DNA from: Acetitomaculum ruminis DSM 5522
Lineage (GTDB): Bacteria > Bacillota > Clostridia > Lachnospirales > Lachnospiraceae
Length of the DNA: 64,000 nucleotides
Assembly: GCF_900112085.1 (NCBI RefSeq)
Contig: NZ_FOJY01000016.1
Coordinates: 16,213-80,212, forward strand
Direction of reading: 5' to 3'
Part shown: positions 52,526-62,314 of the stretch, piece by piece
Layout of the letters: every line of letters begins with the position of its first letter
Position numbering within the stretch: the stretch's first letter is position 1
The notes under the pieces: model-generated
Database searches by the model: none
What the model was told of the DNA's origin: nothing
What the model saw: the letters and a program-made list of their open reading frames with translations, nothing else
Translations under genes and position numbers: made by a program

Positions 52526-52732
52526 ATAAAAAAACTTAAAAATTTAGCATAAAGTACCCTAGGGGGGTTTTGTTAAATAAGGAGATTTGGTTTATTATTA
52601 TATCCGTTGACAAAATTAACAAGGTATGTGGCTTAGATTTAAAAATGACATTATTTATGGTTTTACTGTAATTAATGCCATTTTTTAGACGATGCTTATT
52701 TAAGGGCGATTACCCTTTTTGGAGGATATAAT

Positions 52733-54097
52733 TTGAAAGAAAAAAAGACATTAGTTTTAACAGAAGGAAATATCTTTAAAGGCATTTTGTTTTTTGTACT
52801 ACCTATTATAGCCGGTAGTCTTATACAGCAGCTTTATACCACTGCAGATGCCGTTATAGTAGGACAGTTTGTGGGAAAAAACGGTCTTGCGGCAATCGAC
52901 AGTGTTCATACACTTTTTAAGTTTCCTATTAATTTTATGAATGGTCTTGCAGCAGGAGCTACCATTTTAATATCAGGATATTTTGGGGCTAAAAATATTA
53001 AATCTCTGGATTGTTCAGTTCGTACTGCTTTATTGGTTGCAATTATTCTGGGAATTCTAGCTACTATTGCAGGTGTTGTATTTTCACCTCAATTATTGGA
53101 TATTATGTCAGTTCCAAAGGATATTTATCCAATGACCTTATCTTATTGCCGTTTTTATTTTGCAGGTATCTGGGGAATGATACTTTATAATATGGCATCG
53201 GGAATTTTAAGAGCCTTTGGGGATTCCAAAAGACCTCTTTATGTATTGGTAGTATGTTCTATAATAAATATCTCAGGGGACTTCTTACTGGTTGGAGTAT
53301 TTAATATGGGAGTTAGCGGTGCAGCCATAGCAACCATGGTAGCCCAGATTGTAAGTGCCTTTTTAACTCTGATATTCGTTCAAAATACTTTTAAAGACCG
53401 TGGAGAAGGTAAAAAAACTATCTGGGGCTGGCATTTTTGTCAGGTTCATATGAAAAAAATGCTGGTAACAGGTTTTCCTTTGGCACTTCAGTCTATGCTT
53501 TTTCCAATAGCAAACTCTATAGTACAGGCAAGTGTTAATACCATGGGAACAGACTCTATAGCAGCCTGGGGAATATGTGATAAGTTAGATATGTTAATAT
53601 GGCTTGTGGCAGATGCCATGGCACCGGCCATGACAACCTACACAGCCCAAAATATTGGTGCAGGAAGAAAAGACCGTGTTGTAAAAGGTGCTGTTATCGG
53701 CGCAGCCATGTCAGCTGTATGCGTTTTACTGATTAGTGTTGTTTTATTCTTTGGAACGGGATATATGGGATATTGGTTTGTTTCAGCAAAAGATGCCGTA
53801 ACCATTGTGCCTATGGCTGCTTACTACATGAAAATGTTAGGACCGTTTTTTGTATTTTATTCCTTTGGAGAATCCTTCTCAGGAGCCTGCTGTGGAATGG
53901 GAGATACAGTAAAACCAATGATTGCAACTCTTTTATGTACCTGTCTTTTAAGAGTAGTATGTATATGGTTTGTACTTCCTATGTATAATTCAATGGAGTG
54001 TATCGCAGTGATTTACATTGCATCCTGGATAGTTACAGGACTTGCATTCATAGGAATGTTTTTATCAAAAAAGAAAAAATTACTGGCAGAATGCTAG
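52733..54097 (+). CDS. MATE family efflux transporter
   Basis: 454 residues, 12 helices in two homologous halves. The beginning IIAGSLIQQLYTTADAVIVGQFVG and the internal GFPLALQSMLFPIANSIVQASVN are typical MATE blocks. It exports drugs or metabolites against Na+ or H+. The start is TTG at 52733, decided by GGAGG seven bases upstream; no ATG fits. Single gene. Confidence 0.88.
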   Translation: MKEKKTLVLTEGNIFKGILFFVLPIIAGSLIQQLYTTADAVIVGQFVGKNGLAAIDSVHTLFKFPINFMNGLAAGATILISGYFGAKNIKSLDCSVRTALLVAIILGILATIAGVVFSPQLLDIMSVPKDIYPMTLSYCRFYFAGIWGMILYNMASGILRAFGDSKRPLYVLVVCSIINISGDFLLVGVFNMGVSGAAIATMVAQIVSAFLTLIFVQNTFKDRGEGKKTIWGWHFCQVHMKKMLVTGFPLALQSMLFPIANSIVQASVNTMGTDSIAAWGICDKLDMLIWLVADAMAPAMTTYTAQNIGAGRKDRVVKGAVIGAAMSAVCVLLISVVLFFGTGYMGYWFVSAKDAVTIVPMAAYYMKMLGPFFVFYSFGESFSGACCGMGDTVKPMIATLLCTCLLRVVCIWFVLPMYNSMECIAVIYIASWIVTGLAFIGMFLSKKKKLLAEC

Positions 54098-54115
54098 GTT
54101 AAATACCAAAAAAGT

Positions 54116-54194
54116 AATGCCACCAGCCCGGAAGGCAACCCAAAAGCCTCGGAAAATCCGACTTTTAATGATTGACTTCAAAGCTGGTGGCATT
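54116..54194. other. 79-base branched palindrome after the MATE gene
   Basis: A perfect 12-bp closing stem, AATGCCACCAGC with GCTGGTGGCATT, encloses two small hairpins (AGGC/GCCT and TCGGA/TCCGA) and a 20-base single strand. It starts 18 bases after the MATE stop. No T-run follows, so it is not a plain terminator. It does not match any riboswitch consensus I know. It could be a 3'-end RNA structure or a small mobile palindrome. Confidence 0.5.
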
Positions 54195-54220
54195 TGAATT
54201 AAAATAAAAGGAAAAAGTAA

Positions 54221-54262
54221 TTAACTAAAGTGCTTAGCATTTCTACTAAACACTTTAGTTAA
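54221..54262. other. 12-bp perfect inverted repeat
   Basis: TTAACTAAAGTG (54221-54232) and CACTTTAGTTAA (54251-54262) with an 18-base spacer. The stretch from 54195 to 54546 otherwise shows no gene; it is AT-rich with no other structure I can support. Confidence 0.45.
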
Positions 54263-54546
54263 AATGCTTTCTAAGTAATAAAAACTTCTTCCTCCCTATC
54301 TGCTGTAAATATAACTGACCCAATATCTGTCAATTATGTTAAAAGTGTCTCTTATGAAACAAAATATCTGTAAAAATACATTCTGTTACATATATCGACA
54401 TTTCTCCAAAAAAAATAAGGTTATATTTGAATTAAACACATTGTAAGAAATCAACAAAGACAAAAGAACTGATAATCTTTTGTACTTTTGAATACAATAG
54501 CGGCTTTTTATACAGTAAAATATAAAAGATTATATAAATACCTAAA

Positions 54547-54575
54547 AAAATGACAGACCAAAAGTCTGCCATTTT
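54547..54575 (-). terminator. Terminator of the minus-strand membrane protein gene
   Basis: AAAATGACAGAC with GTCTGCCATTTT (one mismatch) and loop CAAAA. On the minus strand it ends in a T-run. Confidence 0.75.
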
Positions 54576-54645
54576 AAAAAATCATAATTACAAATTTTCA
54601 AATTAGTAAAAGGATATACGAATCCTCTTATGGAGAACAATATTA

Positions 54646-55113
54646 TTATACACTTTCATTAGTCTTATCAGACAATGAAAAAGCACTGACAATTCCTAAA
54701 ACCAATAGTACAAGTGGAGTGATATCTACTAACATAAAACTATTATTAGAACCAAACAAATCAAAAAAGAAAGTAGTGATATTTTCGAAAAGTTTTATAT
54801 TAGAATTTACAAAAATGTATCCTGAAAACATAATCAAAAATAAAAGATAAATTACAATACTAGCTATAATCAGTGCCCTAAAAATCTTTTTTTCACTCTT
54901 AACATGTATAAATTGTTTAAAAATTGCTCCAAAAGCAATACCGCTAATAAAAAATAGCAAAGGTTTTAATAGGATTTTGTATAGGGTAAGTTTGCTTGTG
55001 TCAAATTGTGTAAGACGAATCTGATTAGCTAAATTACTGGAAATAATTCCTACTACAACACATAAAACAACTGTAACAATTGAAATGGAACACTTTACAA
55101 TTTTTCTTTGCAT
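54646..55113 (-). CDS. Small four-helix membrane protein
   Basis: 155 residues with four hydrophobic segments (about 8-28, 48-66, 82-102, 126-147) and a short acidic tail. No recognised family. The start has GGAGG seven bases upstream. It lies 14 bases after a frameshifted secreted-protein gene and before a terminator, so the two formed an operon. A secreted product followed by a small membrane protein could be an effector with its immunity or export helper, but nothing in the sequence proves this. Confidence 0.55.
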   Translation of the reverse strand: MQRKIVKCSISIVTVVLCVVVGIISSNLANQIRLTQFDTSKLTLYKILLKPLLFFISGIAFGAIFKQFIHVKSEKKIFRALIIASIVIYLLFLIMFSGYIFVNSNIKLFENITTFFFDLFGSNNSFMLVDITPLVLLVLGIVSAFSLSDKTNESV

Positions 55114-55127
55114 TCAAATACCTCCAT

Positions 55128-55882
55128 TTAAAATAATTGACAAATACGTTCAAAGTTCCAAGTATGTTTGCCATTGTGAGTAAGTTTTAAAGTATAACAA
55201 GCTCCTAAAGCGCCGCCAAAACTTTTTTGAACATATTTCGTGTAACCAGTACTAAATGATTGGCTAGTATTTTTTACATATTTTGTAGTTGTTTGAGAAA
55301 CAGGAGCACCTTTTCCAGAGACTCCACTACAACCGAATACTAGTTTTTGACTTTTTATTGATACGGAACAATCTAATATTTTGTTTGATACGGATACTCT
55401 GCTCAGAAGATATAATTTAAAACCATCATTAGTTACAATAAATAACTACTTTTGCATAAACTGATTTAGAACTGTCTTTACCGTCGTCAATCATGCTTCC
55501 TGAACCTAAAGTAGAATAAACTGGTTCCTTGGAATAATCTGCTGGATTAACTGAAATTTTGCTTACTGATACTTGAGCTACCAATGATTCATTATCACTA
55601 CTATATGGTATCGGAAAAATTATATGTACTAATTAGTGATGGATTGGAATCTGGCAATTTTTGAGTCACCAATTTATTTTGGGATAGTGCTGAATTATTA
55701 CAATCTAAAAATGTGTACAATTGTTCGGCGTCTAAAGATGAATTTTCATAATTGTTAATTAGTTTTTCATAATCAACATTGTCATTGTTTGAATTGGTAG
55801 ACATTGTTGCTGCACTAGATATTAGACAATTTGCTAATGCAAAAGTTAATAATAAAATAGTTGCTAAAAATTTTTTTTTCAT
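55128..55882 (-). pseudogene. Frameshifted secreted-protein gene
   Basis: The start at 55882 (AAGGAGG eight bases upstream) gives a signal peptide (MKKKFLATILLLTFALANCL) and about 90 residues, then stops at 55601-55603. Coding continues in a shifted frame from about 55600 (NESLVAQVSVSKISVNPADYS, SKSVYAKVVIY). It shifts again near 55440 and runs to a stop at 55128 (VTNDGFKLYLLSRVSV, SKGAP-like loop, THNGKHTWNFERICQLF). Rejoined, the product is a secreted protein of about 250 residues with a Thr/Ser-rich C-terminal domain. Two separate shifts argue for real decay rather than one sequencing error. Family not recognised. Confidence 0.65.
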
Positions 55883-56174
55883 TTGTATTTCCTCCTTCAA
55901 AATGAATAATTATAATATAATGGTACCATAAAGTTAAAAAAAAACAATAATTTTTCATAAAATTATAAAATGTTATAAAATTTCATAATAAAATTCAAAC
56001 ATACTGGCAAAATATCTAGTAGTAGTTTCAAGTAATAATACATTTGTACTATTAAAAAATAAAAGTGTGTGATACAATCAATATATTGGGAATTAGATAT
56101 AATATATTAATTAAACTAGTTTAGGATGGATATTAATATTGCAAAAATATTGAAGCAGTTTCCTGTGACAGAAT

Positions 56175-56242
56175 ATGACAGGCCTGGAAAGTGCCACTGC
56201 GTTCATGAGGAAGTAGCGAAGCGGATTCCGAATGTCCGCTTT
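56175..56242. repeat. Cloverleaf repeat, truncated copy 3
   Basis: It has the same orientation as copy 2. It keeps GACAGG, part of the GTGCCAC arm, CTGCGTTC and the complete end hairpin AAGCGGA/TCCGCTT, identical to copy 1 from CTGCGTTC onward. The two GC-rich arms are lost. The surrounding gap (55901-56487) has no other gene. It has a minus-strand promoter region next to 55901 and plain AT-rich DNA before the surface-protein gene, with no cobalamin or iron riboswitch that I can recognise. Confidence 0.75.
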
Positions 56243-56487
56243 ACTTTTACCAAAATAGAAGGCTTAGGATAGCATAATTAAAGAAGGGTAACTTTTTTAT
56301 GAAACAGTAAAGACAGATTTACAAGGTCTCCTTTAGTGTTTAAGAATATAAAGTATCCCTTTCATTGTGGCTCTGGTCCACTATCTGACTAAAATCCGGT
56401 TATCATATTTGTACATTTCCTCCTGAAAAAAGTTATAAAGCGTTTTAAGACATAGTATAAATATTCAAAAATGAAAGGATGATTAAG

Positions 56488-59400
56488 TTGAAGAAAAAGT
56501 TAGTTAAACTTGTATCTTTAGTTTTATCTATAGTCATGGTTACTACTATGATGCCCACAAGGGTGCTGGCATCAAAAGACAGTAGCTTAAGTGAAAGCAT
56601 TCTTAAAAGCAAGGCTTCATCACAGGTCACACCTGATGAAGAAGAGTTTGTTTATAGTGTAGAAAAAGACAAAGATAAAGAAGAAAAAAAAGTTAAGGAT
56701 ACCAAAGAAGAAGCATTAAAAGCACAAACAGCCACAGAAAATTCAAAAGAAGAAAAAGCCAAAGTAAAAAAGGCAAATCAGACGCAGGCTTCTTCAAAAA
56801 ATCAGACAAAGACTCTTATTGCCAAATTAAAAGGAGAACCTTTAAATGTATCACTTTCAGACAAGGCAAAAATAGAAAGTGCCCTTAAATCCTACCAGTC
56901 ATTATCAGATACAGATAAAAAAGAACTGGATGAAGAAGTATGTCATGAAGCATTGGCTGATGGCATAAATACAGGTCAATCCTATGGAAGAATCTTAGAA
57001 TCAAATGAATGGGCACTTTATTCATTAGAAACTCCTGATACTTCCACAACCCTAAAAAAAGGAACCTATACAGCAAATACGAAACCTGCCCTGTCATCTA
57101 CTTCCGATAAAGGAAAAAGTACTTCTGCCAGAGTTAGGACATGGACTATAGAAAGTGTTACAGTGGATAAAAACCATAATGCCACTGCTAAAATAATGGT
57201 AAATTCCACAACTTACGATTATATTCAATGTGCCGGAAAAATCTTTAAGCCTATAGTTGACACAGCCACAGGAACCTGCTCCTTTAATATCCCTATAGAT
57301 TTAAACAGCAGTTTCTATATCTTAGGTCATTCATCTACCATGCCTACAGCCATAGCTTATAAGATTACTTCAAAAATATCCGAACCGGTGGTTAAAGATA
57401 CCGTAGATGTGACCTTTACAGCAAAGAATTCTAAAAAAGAAGTTATAAAAAACCTTACAGTTTTAGTTAATGGCGGAAAAATTAAGGCTACAAAGGGTGT
57501 TTATACCCTTATGAAAAATACCTCTTATAAGGTGGAGTTTTCGGCAAAAGGCTATAAAAGTGTAAGTATTACTTATAAAGCTTTAAAATCAGAAGAAAAA
57601 TGCGTAACTCTTACAAAAGCCTATGAGCTTAGGGTAAAAGTTGAAGACATGGACACAGGTGCAAATATTGGAAAAGCCACCATTACCCTTGTAAAAAATG
57701 ATTCAAAAGAAAAGGTTTCACCTTTTGCAAAAGGTGTTTATTACCTTTATGACGCAGTAAAATATACCCTTACTGTTAAGGCAGAGGGTTACACTTCAAA
57801 AAGTAAAAATATATATTTAAAAAGTGATAAAACCCTTACTATTCAGCTTTCCAAAAAGAAAGCAAACAGGCAGGAAACTTCAAAAGCAGTAAAAAATGTA
57901 ATAAAAATGATTGAAAACCTTCCTTCAAATCCTACGGAAGCCGACAGAGAAAGCATTATAGCTGCTCAAAAAGCTTTTATAGCTCTTGAAAGTGACGAAG
58001 AAGCTAAAGTAACCAATAAAGAAAGGCTTGATGCGATTTATAAGAAACTCGGAGCCAAACTTGTAAAAGACGGAGCCGGTGATTATACCTTTAAAGACCA
58101 GTATGTGGAAGGAGGAAGAGGAGCATTCCAGGTTGAATCCATTTCAACAACCTCCAACGGACAATCTATGTTTAGAATTGTAAATGCTGTATTACATGTA
58201 TCTGATTCTGGAAATATGACAGCAGATATTACTTTGTCAAGTACTGGATACCGTTATGTATATATGGGAAATGCCTCTGATGCCTTTAAAGCAGAAGAAG
58301 CAGCCGGTGGATTTTTACATATTGCCAGTGCAAAGGGAGTAATAAAGGGAAGTCCTGTTTCCTATAAAGATTCTGAGGGAAGTCATGCTGCATATCGCTT
58401 TACAATCCCGGTAGAATCTTTAGATCATCCAATACTTATTGCAGGAAATTCCTATGCTCATGACAGCACCTTGGCGAATTTAACTTCAGCTGAAAGATTA
58501 AGAATGCAGGGAGATGGAACTTTATCTTTTTCAAGTATATGGTTTCAAAGAGCAATTATTTTTTCTTCTGCAAATCTTGTGAAGGTTACTTCTGAAAACA
58601 ATCAAAGTACTGTAGAAGAAAGAACTGATGGTGAGGATCTTGATAAAGGGGAAAATACCAAAACCTCAGGTGGCTCTCAAACAGTTGGAAAATACGCATT
58701 TAAATGGAGTGGCGGAACAATGGGACATGTTGTTATTTCCTGTTCCAATGTAGAGGTAAAAGATGGTAAAGCCTATGCAACCATTACTTTTGCCAGAAAA
58801 GCATCCATAGGAGGTAGTGCCAAGTTCAGCATGGTTCGCAGTCTTGGAGTTACAGTTAATGGAAATAATACCTTTACCATTCCGGTAAATCTTAATTCCA
58901 ATACTCCTATTGAAGCTTATACTACTGCCATGTCCCAGGGACACTGGGTTTCCTATACCTTATATGTTGGAGTAAATGACGAAAAAATTCTGGCTGAAGT
59001 GGGACAGGATGCCGATGGAAAATCCATTGAGTCAACAGTGGGCTTAAATAAAGATACCCTGGATGAAGAAGCTCCACAGATTGTAGGCTTTGAAAGTAAA
59101 GGAGAAATAGAAGTTACCTATAGCAATAAAATTAAAATTTTTGAATATAATGATGGCTATTATCTTATTGAAATAGACAGCAGTAAAGATACCCAAAGAG
59201 AAGATAAAACAGCTGATGATATGGATGCTCTTTTAAAAGAAAAAGAGAAATCTGATGAAGAAATAGCTGAAGACTATGAAGAGGATAATGAAGCTAAGGA
59301 AAATAATGAAGCAGTTAAAGATAAATATTCAAATGATTCTTTAAATGCGGCTTATAAAAATGGTGTAGTTAAATATTTCGTAGTTCCTGAAGGAAAGGAA

Positions 59401-59964
59401 GTCCCGGTGGGACTTGAGGAAGACCTTGTAATAATTAGTCAACCTGTAGAAAATGTTTATGTTTCCTCACAGACAGCCTTGGAATTAATTGATGCTTTAA
59501 ATTTAAATGATAAAGTTTCATCTTTGGGAATTAAAAAAGAGGATGTGGAAATAGAATCCTTTGCAAAAAGAATGGCAAAAGATTACAAAAAAGATGATGC
59601 CATAAGCTATTTTGGAAGCTATGACAAATGGAATCTTAAGTCTATGATAAAGGAAAAAACAGGACTAATTATTGAATCCGGTGAAATCCTTGTTAAAGAC
59701 GAAGAAAACATTAGTAAAGACTGGGAATTATTTAATAAGCTTACAGACAGAGCAGCTCAAATGGGAACAGCCTTTCTTATTGACAGAAGTAGTGATGAAG
59801 AAAACGATTTGGCTAAAGCTGAATGGCTTAAGCTTTATGGAATTATTTTCGGCCAGGAAGAAAACTGGAAAAAGGCCTATGATAATGTAGTGGGAAAAGC
59901 TACAAATGAGGAAAAGGAAGAAGCCATAAAGGCTTTAAAAGAAGATAATAATAAAGAAATTTAA
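56488..59964 (+). CDS. Surface receptor with NEAT-like repeats and a half binding-protein domain
   Basis: About 1158 residues from TTG 56488 (AAAGGA eight bases upstream; ATG 56479 is the alternative but has no site). Signal peptide to about residue 30, then a charged linker. Three beta-rich domains (about 150-300, 530-690, 730-840) hold blocks such as GYRYVYMGNASDAF and WSGGTMGHVV. They resemble NEAT-type or related haem/metal receptor domains. Two carboxypeptidase-regulatory-like domains sit at 310-460. Residues about 860-1120 align with the N-terminal lobe of the next gene product (YYLIEI, VVPEGKEVP, AFLIDRSS, EWLKLYG) but lack the second lobe. Probably a surface receptor passing ligand to the adjacent ABC importer. 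Confidence 0.65.
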   Translation: MKKKLVKLVSLVLSIVMVTTMMPTRVLASKDSSLSESILKSKASSQVTPDEEEFVYSVEKDKDKEEKKVKDTKEEALKAQTATENSKEEKAKVKKANQTQASSKNQTKTLIAKLKGEPLNVSLSDKAKIESALKSYQSLSDTDKKELDEEVCHEALADGINTGQSYGRILESNEWALYSLETPDTSTTLKKGTYTANTKPALSSTSDKGKSTSARVRTWTIESVTVDKNHNATAKIMVNSTTYDYIQCAGKIFKPIVDTATGTCSFNIPIDLNSSFYILGHSSTMPTAIAYKITSKISEPVVKDTVDVTFTAKNSKKEVIKNLTVLVNGGKIKATKGVYTLMKNTSYKVEFSAKGYKSVSITYKALKSEEKCVTLTKAYELRVKVEDMDTGANIGKATITLVKNDSKEKVSPFAKGVYYLYDAVKYTLTVKAEGYTSKSKNIYLKSDKTLTIQLSKKKANRQETSKAVKNVIKMIENLPSNPTEADRESIIAAQKAFIALESDEEAKVTNKERLDAIYKKLGAKLVKDGAGDYTFKDQYVEGGRGAFQVESISTTSNGQSMFRIVNAVLHVSDSGNMTADITLSSTGYRYVYMGNASDAFKAEEAAGGFLHIASAKGVIKGSPVSYKDSEGSHAAYRFTIPVESLDHPILIAGNSYAHDSTLANLTSAERLRMQGDGTLSFSSIWFQRAIIFSSANLVKVTSENNQSTVEERTDGEDLDKGENTKTSGGSQTVGKYAFKWSGGTMGHVVISCSNVEVKDGKAYATITFARKASIGGSAKFSMVRSLGVTVNGNNTFTIPVNLNSNTPIEAYTTAMSQGHWVSYTLYVGVNDEKILAEVGQDADGKSIESTVGLNKDTLDEEAPQIVGFESKGEIEVTYSNKIKIFEYNDGYYLIEIDSSKDTQREDKTADDMDALLKEKEKSDEEIAEDYEEDNEAKENNEAVKDKYSNDSLNAAYKNGVVKYFVVPEGKEVPVGLEEDLVIISQPVENVYVSSQTALELIDALNLNDKVSSLGIKKEDVEIESFAKRMAKDYKKDDAISYFGSYDKWNLKSMIKEKTGLIIESGEILVKDEENISKDWELFNKLTDRAAQMGTAFLIDRSSDEENDLAKAEWLKLYGIIFGQEENWKKAYDNVVGKATNEEKEEAIKALKEDNNKEI

Positions 59965-59983
59965 GAAAGAGAATGAAGTAAAA

Positions 59984-61210
59984 ATGAGAATTAAAAGATT
60001 ATTTGCCCTTACCCTGGCTACAGCCATGATATTTACAGGCTGTGCCTCGGATAAAAACAATACATCTGCCAAAAAAGAGGCAAAAACTGCTACTAACACC
60101 ACTTCAAGTGATATTTCAGAAGTGTCAGATAATTCGGGAAATAAAAACAATAAGGCACCTGAAATAGAAGGACTGACTTATCAGTCAGCTATGGATTTAA
60201 AATATGCCGAAGGCTTTAATGTTTATTATTATGAAGGTGGCTACAAATATATTGATATACCTCTCTCGGGAACCTATCTTATAGTTCCTGAAGGAAAAGA
60301 GGCTCCTGATAATCTTCCTGAAAGTGATACTCAGGTTATAAAGCAAAACTTAAGTCAGATATATCTGGCAGCTTCCTCAGCCATGTCATTTTTTGATGCT
60401 TTGGATGCTATTGATACCGTAACAATGACAGGAACAAATACAAAGGGCTGGTATATTGATGCACCAAAGGAGGCTTTGGCCAATGGTACCATGAAATATA
60501 CAGGAAAATACAGCGAGCCGGATTATGAGATGTTAGTGGATAATGATTGTGATATTGCTATTGAATCCACAATGATTTTACACGCTCCTGAAGTTCAGGA
60601 AATGCTTATGGATTTGGGGATTCCTGTTTTTATTGACCGCTCAAGCTATGAATTAAGTGCCTTTGGACGAATTGAATGGATAAAGATTTATGGTGCTTTA
60701 TTAAATAAGGAAGAGGAGGCAGATGCCTTCTTTAAGGAGCAGGAAAAAATTCTTGATAATATGGAAGAATACGAAGATACCGGTTTAACGGTAGCTTTCT
60801 TCTCAATAAATTCTGATGGTTCCATTGTAGTAAGAAAAACCAAAGATTTTATTCCAAATATGATAGCTTTAGCCGGAGGACATTATATTTTTGATAATCT
60901 TGAAAATCCTGGAAGTAATTCCGCCTCTGTAAATATTAGTATGGAGGACTTCTACGACCAGGTAGTGGATGCTGATTTTATCGTCTATAATGCTACTATT
61001 GAAGATCCTATTTCATCTGTGGAATCACTTATAGATAAAGATGAATTATTCAAGGAATTTAAAGCTGTTAAAAATAATAATGTGTGGCAGGTGGATAAAA
61101 CCTGGTATCAGTCAACAGCTACAGTTGCAAATCTTATAACAGATTTTAATATTATGCTTACCGGCAAGGATACTTCAAAGCTTACTTTTTTATCAAAAGT
61201 CGGAGAGTAA
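59984..61210 (+). CDS. ABC transporter substrate-binding lipoprotein (iron/tetrapyrrole type)
   Basis: 408 residues. Lipobox FTGC with Cys near 20, then an Asn/Ser/Thr-rich linker. The two-lobed cluster-A binding fold follows (LIVPEGKEAP, TKGWYIDAPKEAL, DIAIESTMILHAPEV, VFIDRSSYE, AFGRIEWIKIYG, then the second lobe from about 265). This type goes with FecCD-family permeases for iron chelates, haem or cobamides. It lies 19 bases after the surface receptor gene. The ligand is unproven. Confidence 0.8.
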   Translation: MRIKRLFALTLATAMIFTGCASDKNNTSAKKEAKTATNTTSSDISEVSDNSGNKNNKAPEIEGLTYQSAMDLKYAEGFNVYYYEGGYKYIDIPLSGTYLIVPEGKEAPDNLPESDTQVIKQNLSQIYLAASSAMSFFDALDAIDTVTMTGTNTKGWYIDAPKEALANGTMKYTGKYSEPDYEMLVDNDCDIAIESTMILHAPEVQEMLMDLGIPVFIDRSSYELSAFGRIEWIKIYGALLNKEEEADAFFKEQEKILDNMEEYEDTGLTVAFFSINSDGSIVVRKTKDFIPNMIALAGGHYIFDNLENPGSNSASVNISMEDFYDQVVDADFIVYNATIEDPISSVESLIDKDELFKEFKAVKNNNVWQVDKTWYQSTATVANLITDFNIMLTGKDTSKLTFLSKVGE

Positions 61211-61244
61211 TTTTAGGAAATAAGATAATTATTGAGGAAGAAAA

Positions 61245-62309
61245 ATGAAAGAAAAAGCAGAAACAACAGCTTATAGTGATTATCACAAAGAGAATATGAA
61301 AAGAAGATTTCATATTACGGTAGTCTTCATAATATTAATAGCGCTGTTTTGTACAATTATTGTTTATAATATAAATACAGGAAATGTAAATATCTCTGTT
61401 GCGGATATCTTAAGGATTATTTTCTTAAAAGAAGGAGATCCCCATGATATAAATATTATATGGAGAATCAGACTTCCAAGAATTCTCATGGCAGCAATTC
61501 TTGGAGGAGCCCTGGCTCTTTCAGGATTTTTACTTCAGACATTTTTTGAAAATCCCATAGCAGGCCCTTTTATATTGGGTATTTCATCAGGAGCAAAGCT
61601 TTGTGTTGCTATAATGATGATTTATTATGTGGAGCATTTTGGAAAAATGTCATCCTGGTCTTTGGTTTTTGCGGCATTTGTAGGTTCCATGATAACCACC
61701 GGCTTTGTTTTATTGGTTTCTAAGCGTATACATAATATGGCAGCTTTATTGGTAGCCGGTGTAATGATTGGATATATATGCAATGCTGCCACAGATTTTA
61801 TCTTGAATTTTTCTGATGATTCAGACATTGTAAATTTAAGAGGCTGGACTCAGGGAAGTTTTGCCAGCATGAGTTGGGAAAATGTATATTTTTCCGTAGT
61901 TTTAATTGGAATTACATTTGTGGCAGTATTTTTATTATCAAAGCCTATAGGGGCATTTCAGTTAGGGGAAGGTTATGCCCAGAGTATGGGAGTAAATGTT
62001 AAACGCTTCAGGGTACTTTTAATAATGCTTTCAAGTATCCTTTCAGCTACCGTTACTGCCTTTGCAGGGCCTATTTCTTTTGTGGGAATAGCAGTACCTT
62101 TTCTTATAAAATCAGCCCTGAAAACGGCAAAACCCCTAGTTGTTATTCCGGCTACCTTTTTAGGAGGAGCAGTTTTTTGCATGATATGCGATTTAATAGC
62201 AAGAATGGCTTTTGCACCTACTGAGCTTACCCTTAGTACTGTAACTTCCATTTTTGGTGCTCCGGTAGTTATTTTTATGCTGATTAGAAGAAATCAAAAC
62301 AGGAGGTAG
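61245..62309 (+). CDS. FecCD family ABC transporter permease
   Basis: 354 residues, about ten helices. DINIIWRIRLPRILMAAILGGALALSG is the typical start and NPIAGPFILGISSGA the next conserved block. GPISFVGIAVPFLIK lies in the ATPase-contact region. It transports the iron chelate or tetrapyrrole delivered by the lipoprotein. Single permease gene, so a homodimer is expected. Confidence 0.9.
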   Translation: MKEKAETTAYSDYHKENMKRRFHITVVFIILIALFCTIIVYNINTGNVNISVADILRIIFLKEGDPHDINIIWRIRLPRILMAAILGGALALSGFLLQTFFENPIAGPFILGISSGAKLCVAIMMIYYVEHFGKMSSWSLVFAAFVGSMITTGFVLLVSKRIHNMAALLVAGVMIGYICNAATDFILNFSDDSDIVNLRGWTQGSFASMSWENVYFSVVLIGITFVAVFLLSKPIGAFQLGEGYAQSMGVNVKRFRVLLIMLSSILSATVTAFAGPISFVGIAVPFLIKSALKTAKPLVVIPATFLGGAVFCMICDLIARMAFAPTELTLSTVTSIFGAPVVIFMLIRRNQNRR

Positions 62310-62314
62310 CAAAG

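Noticed and set aside
54116..54194. Known riboswitch (cyclic-di-GMP, ZTP, fluoride, guanidine)
   Set aside because: None of the conserved core motifs I know for these classes is present, and the structure lies after a gene rather than before one.
56243..56487. Cobalamin riboswitch or Fur box upstream of the surface-receptor/ABC uptake genes
   Set aside because: I looked for a B12 box and a Fur-like palindrome and found neither, so the ligand cannot be fixed from regulation.
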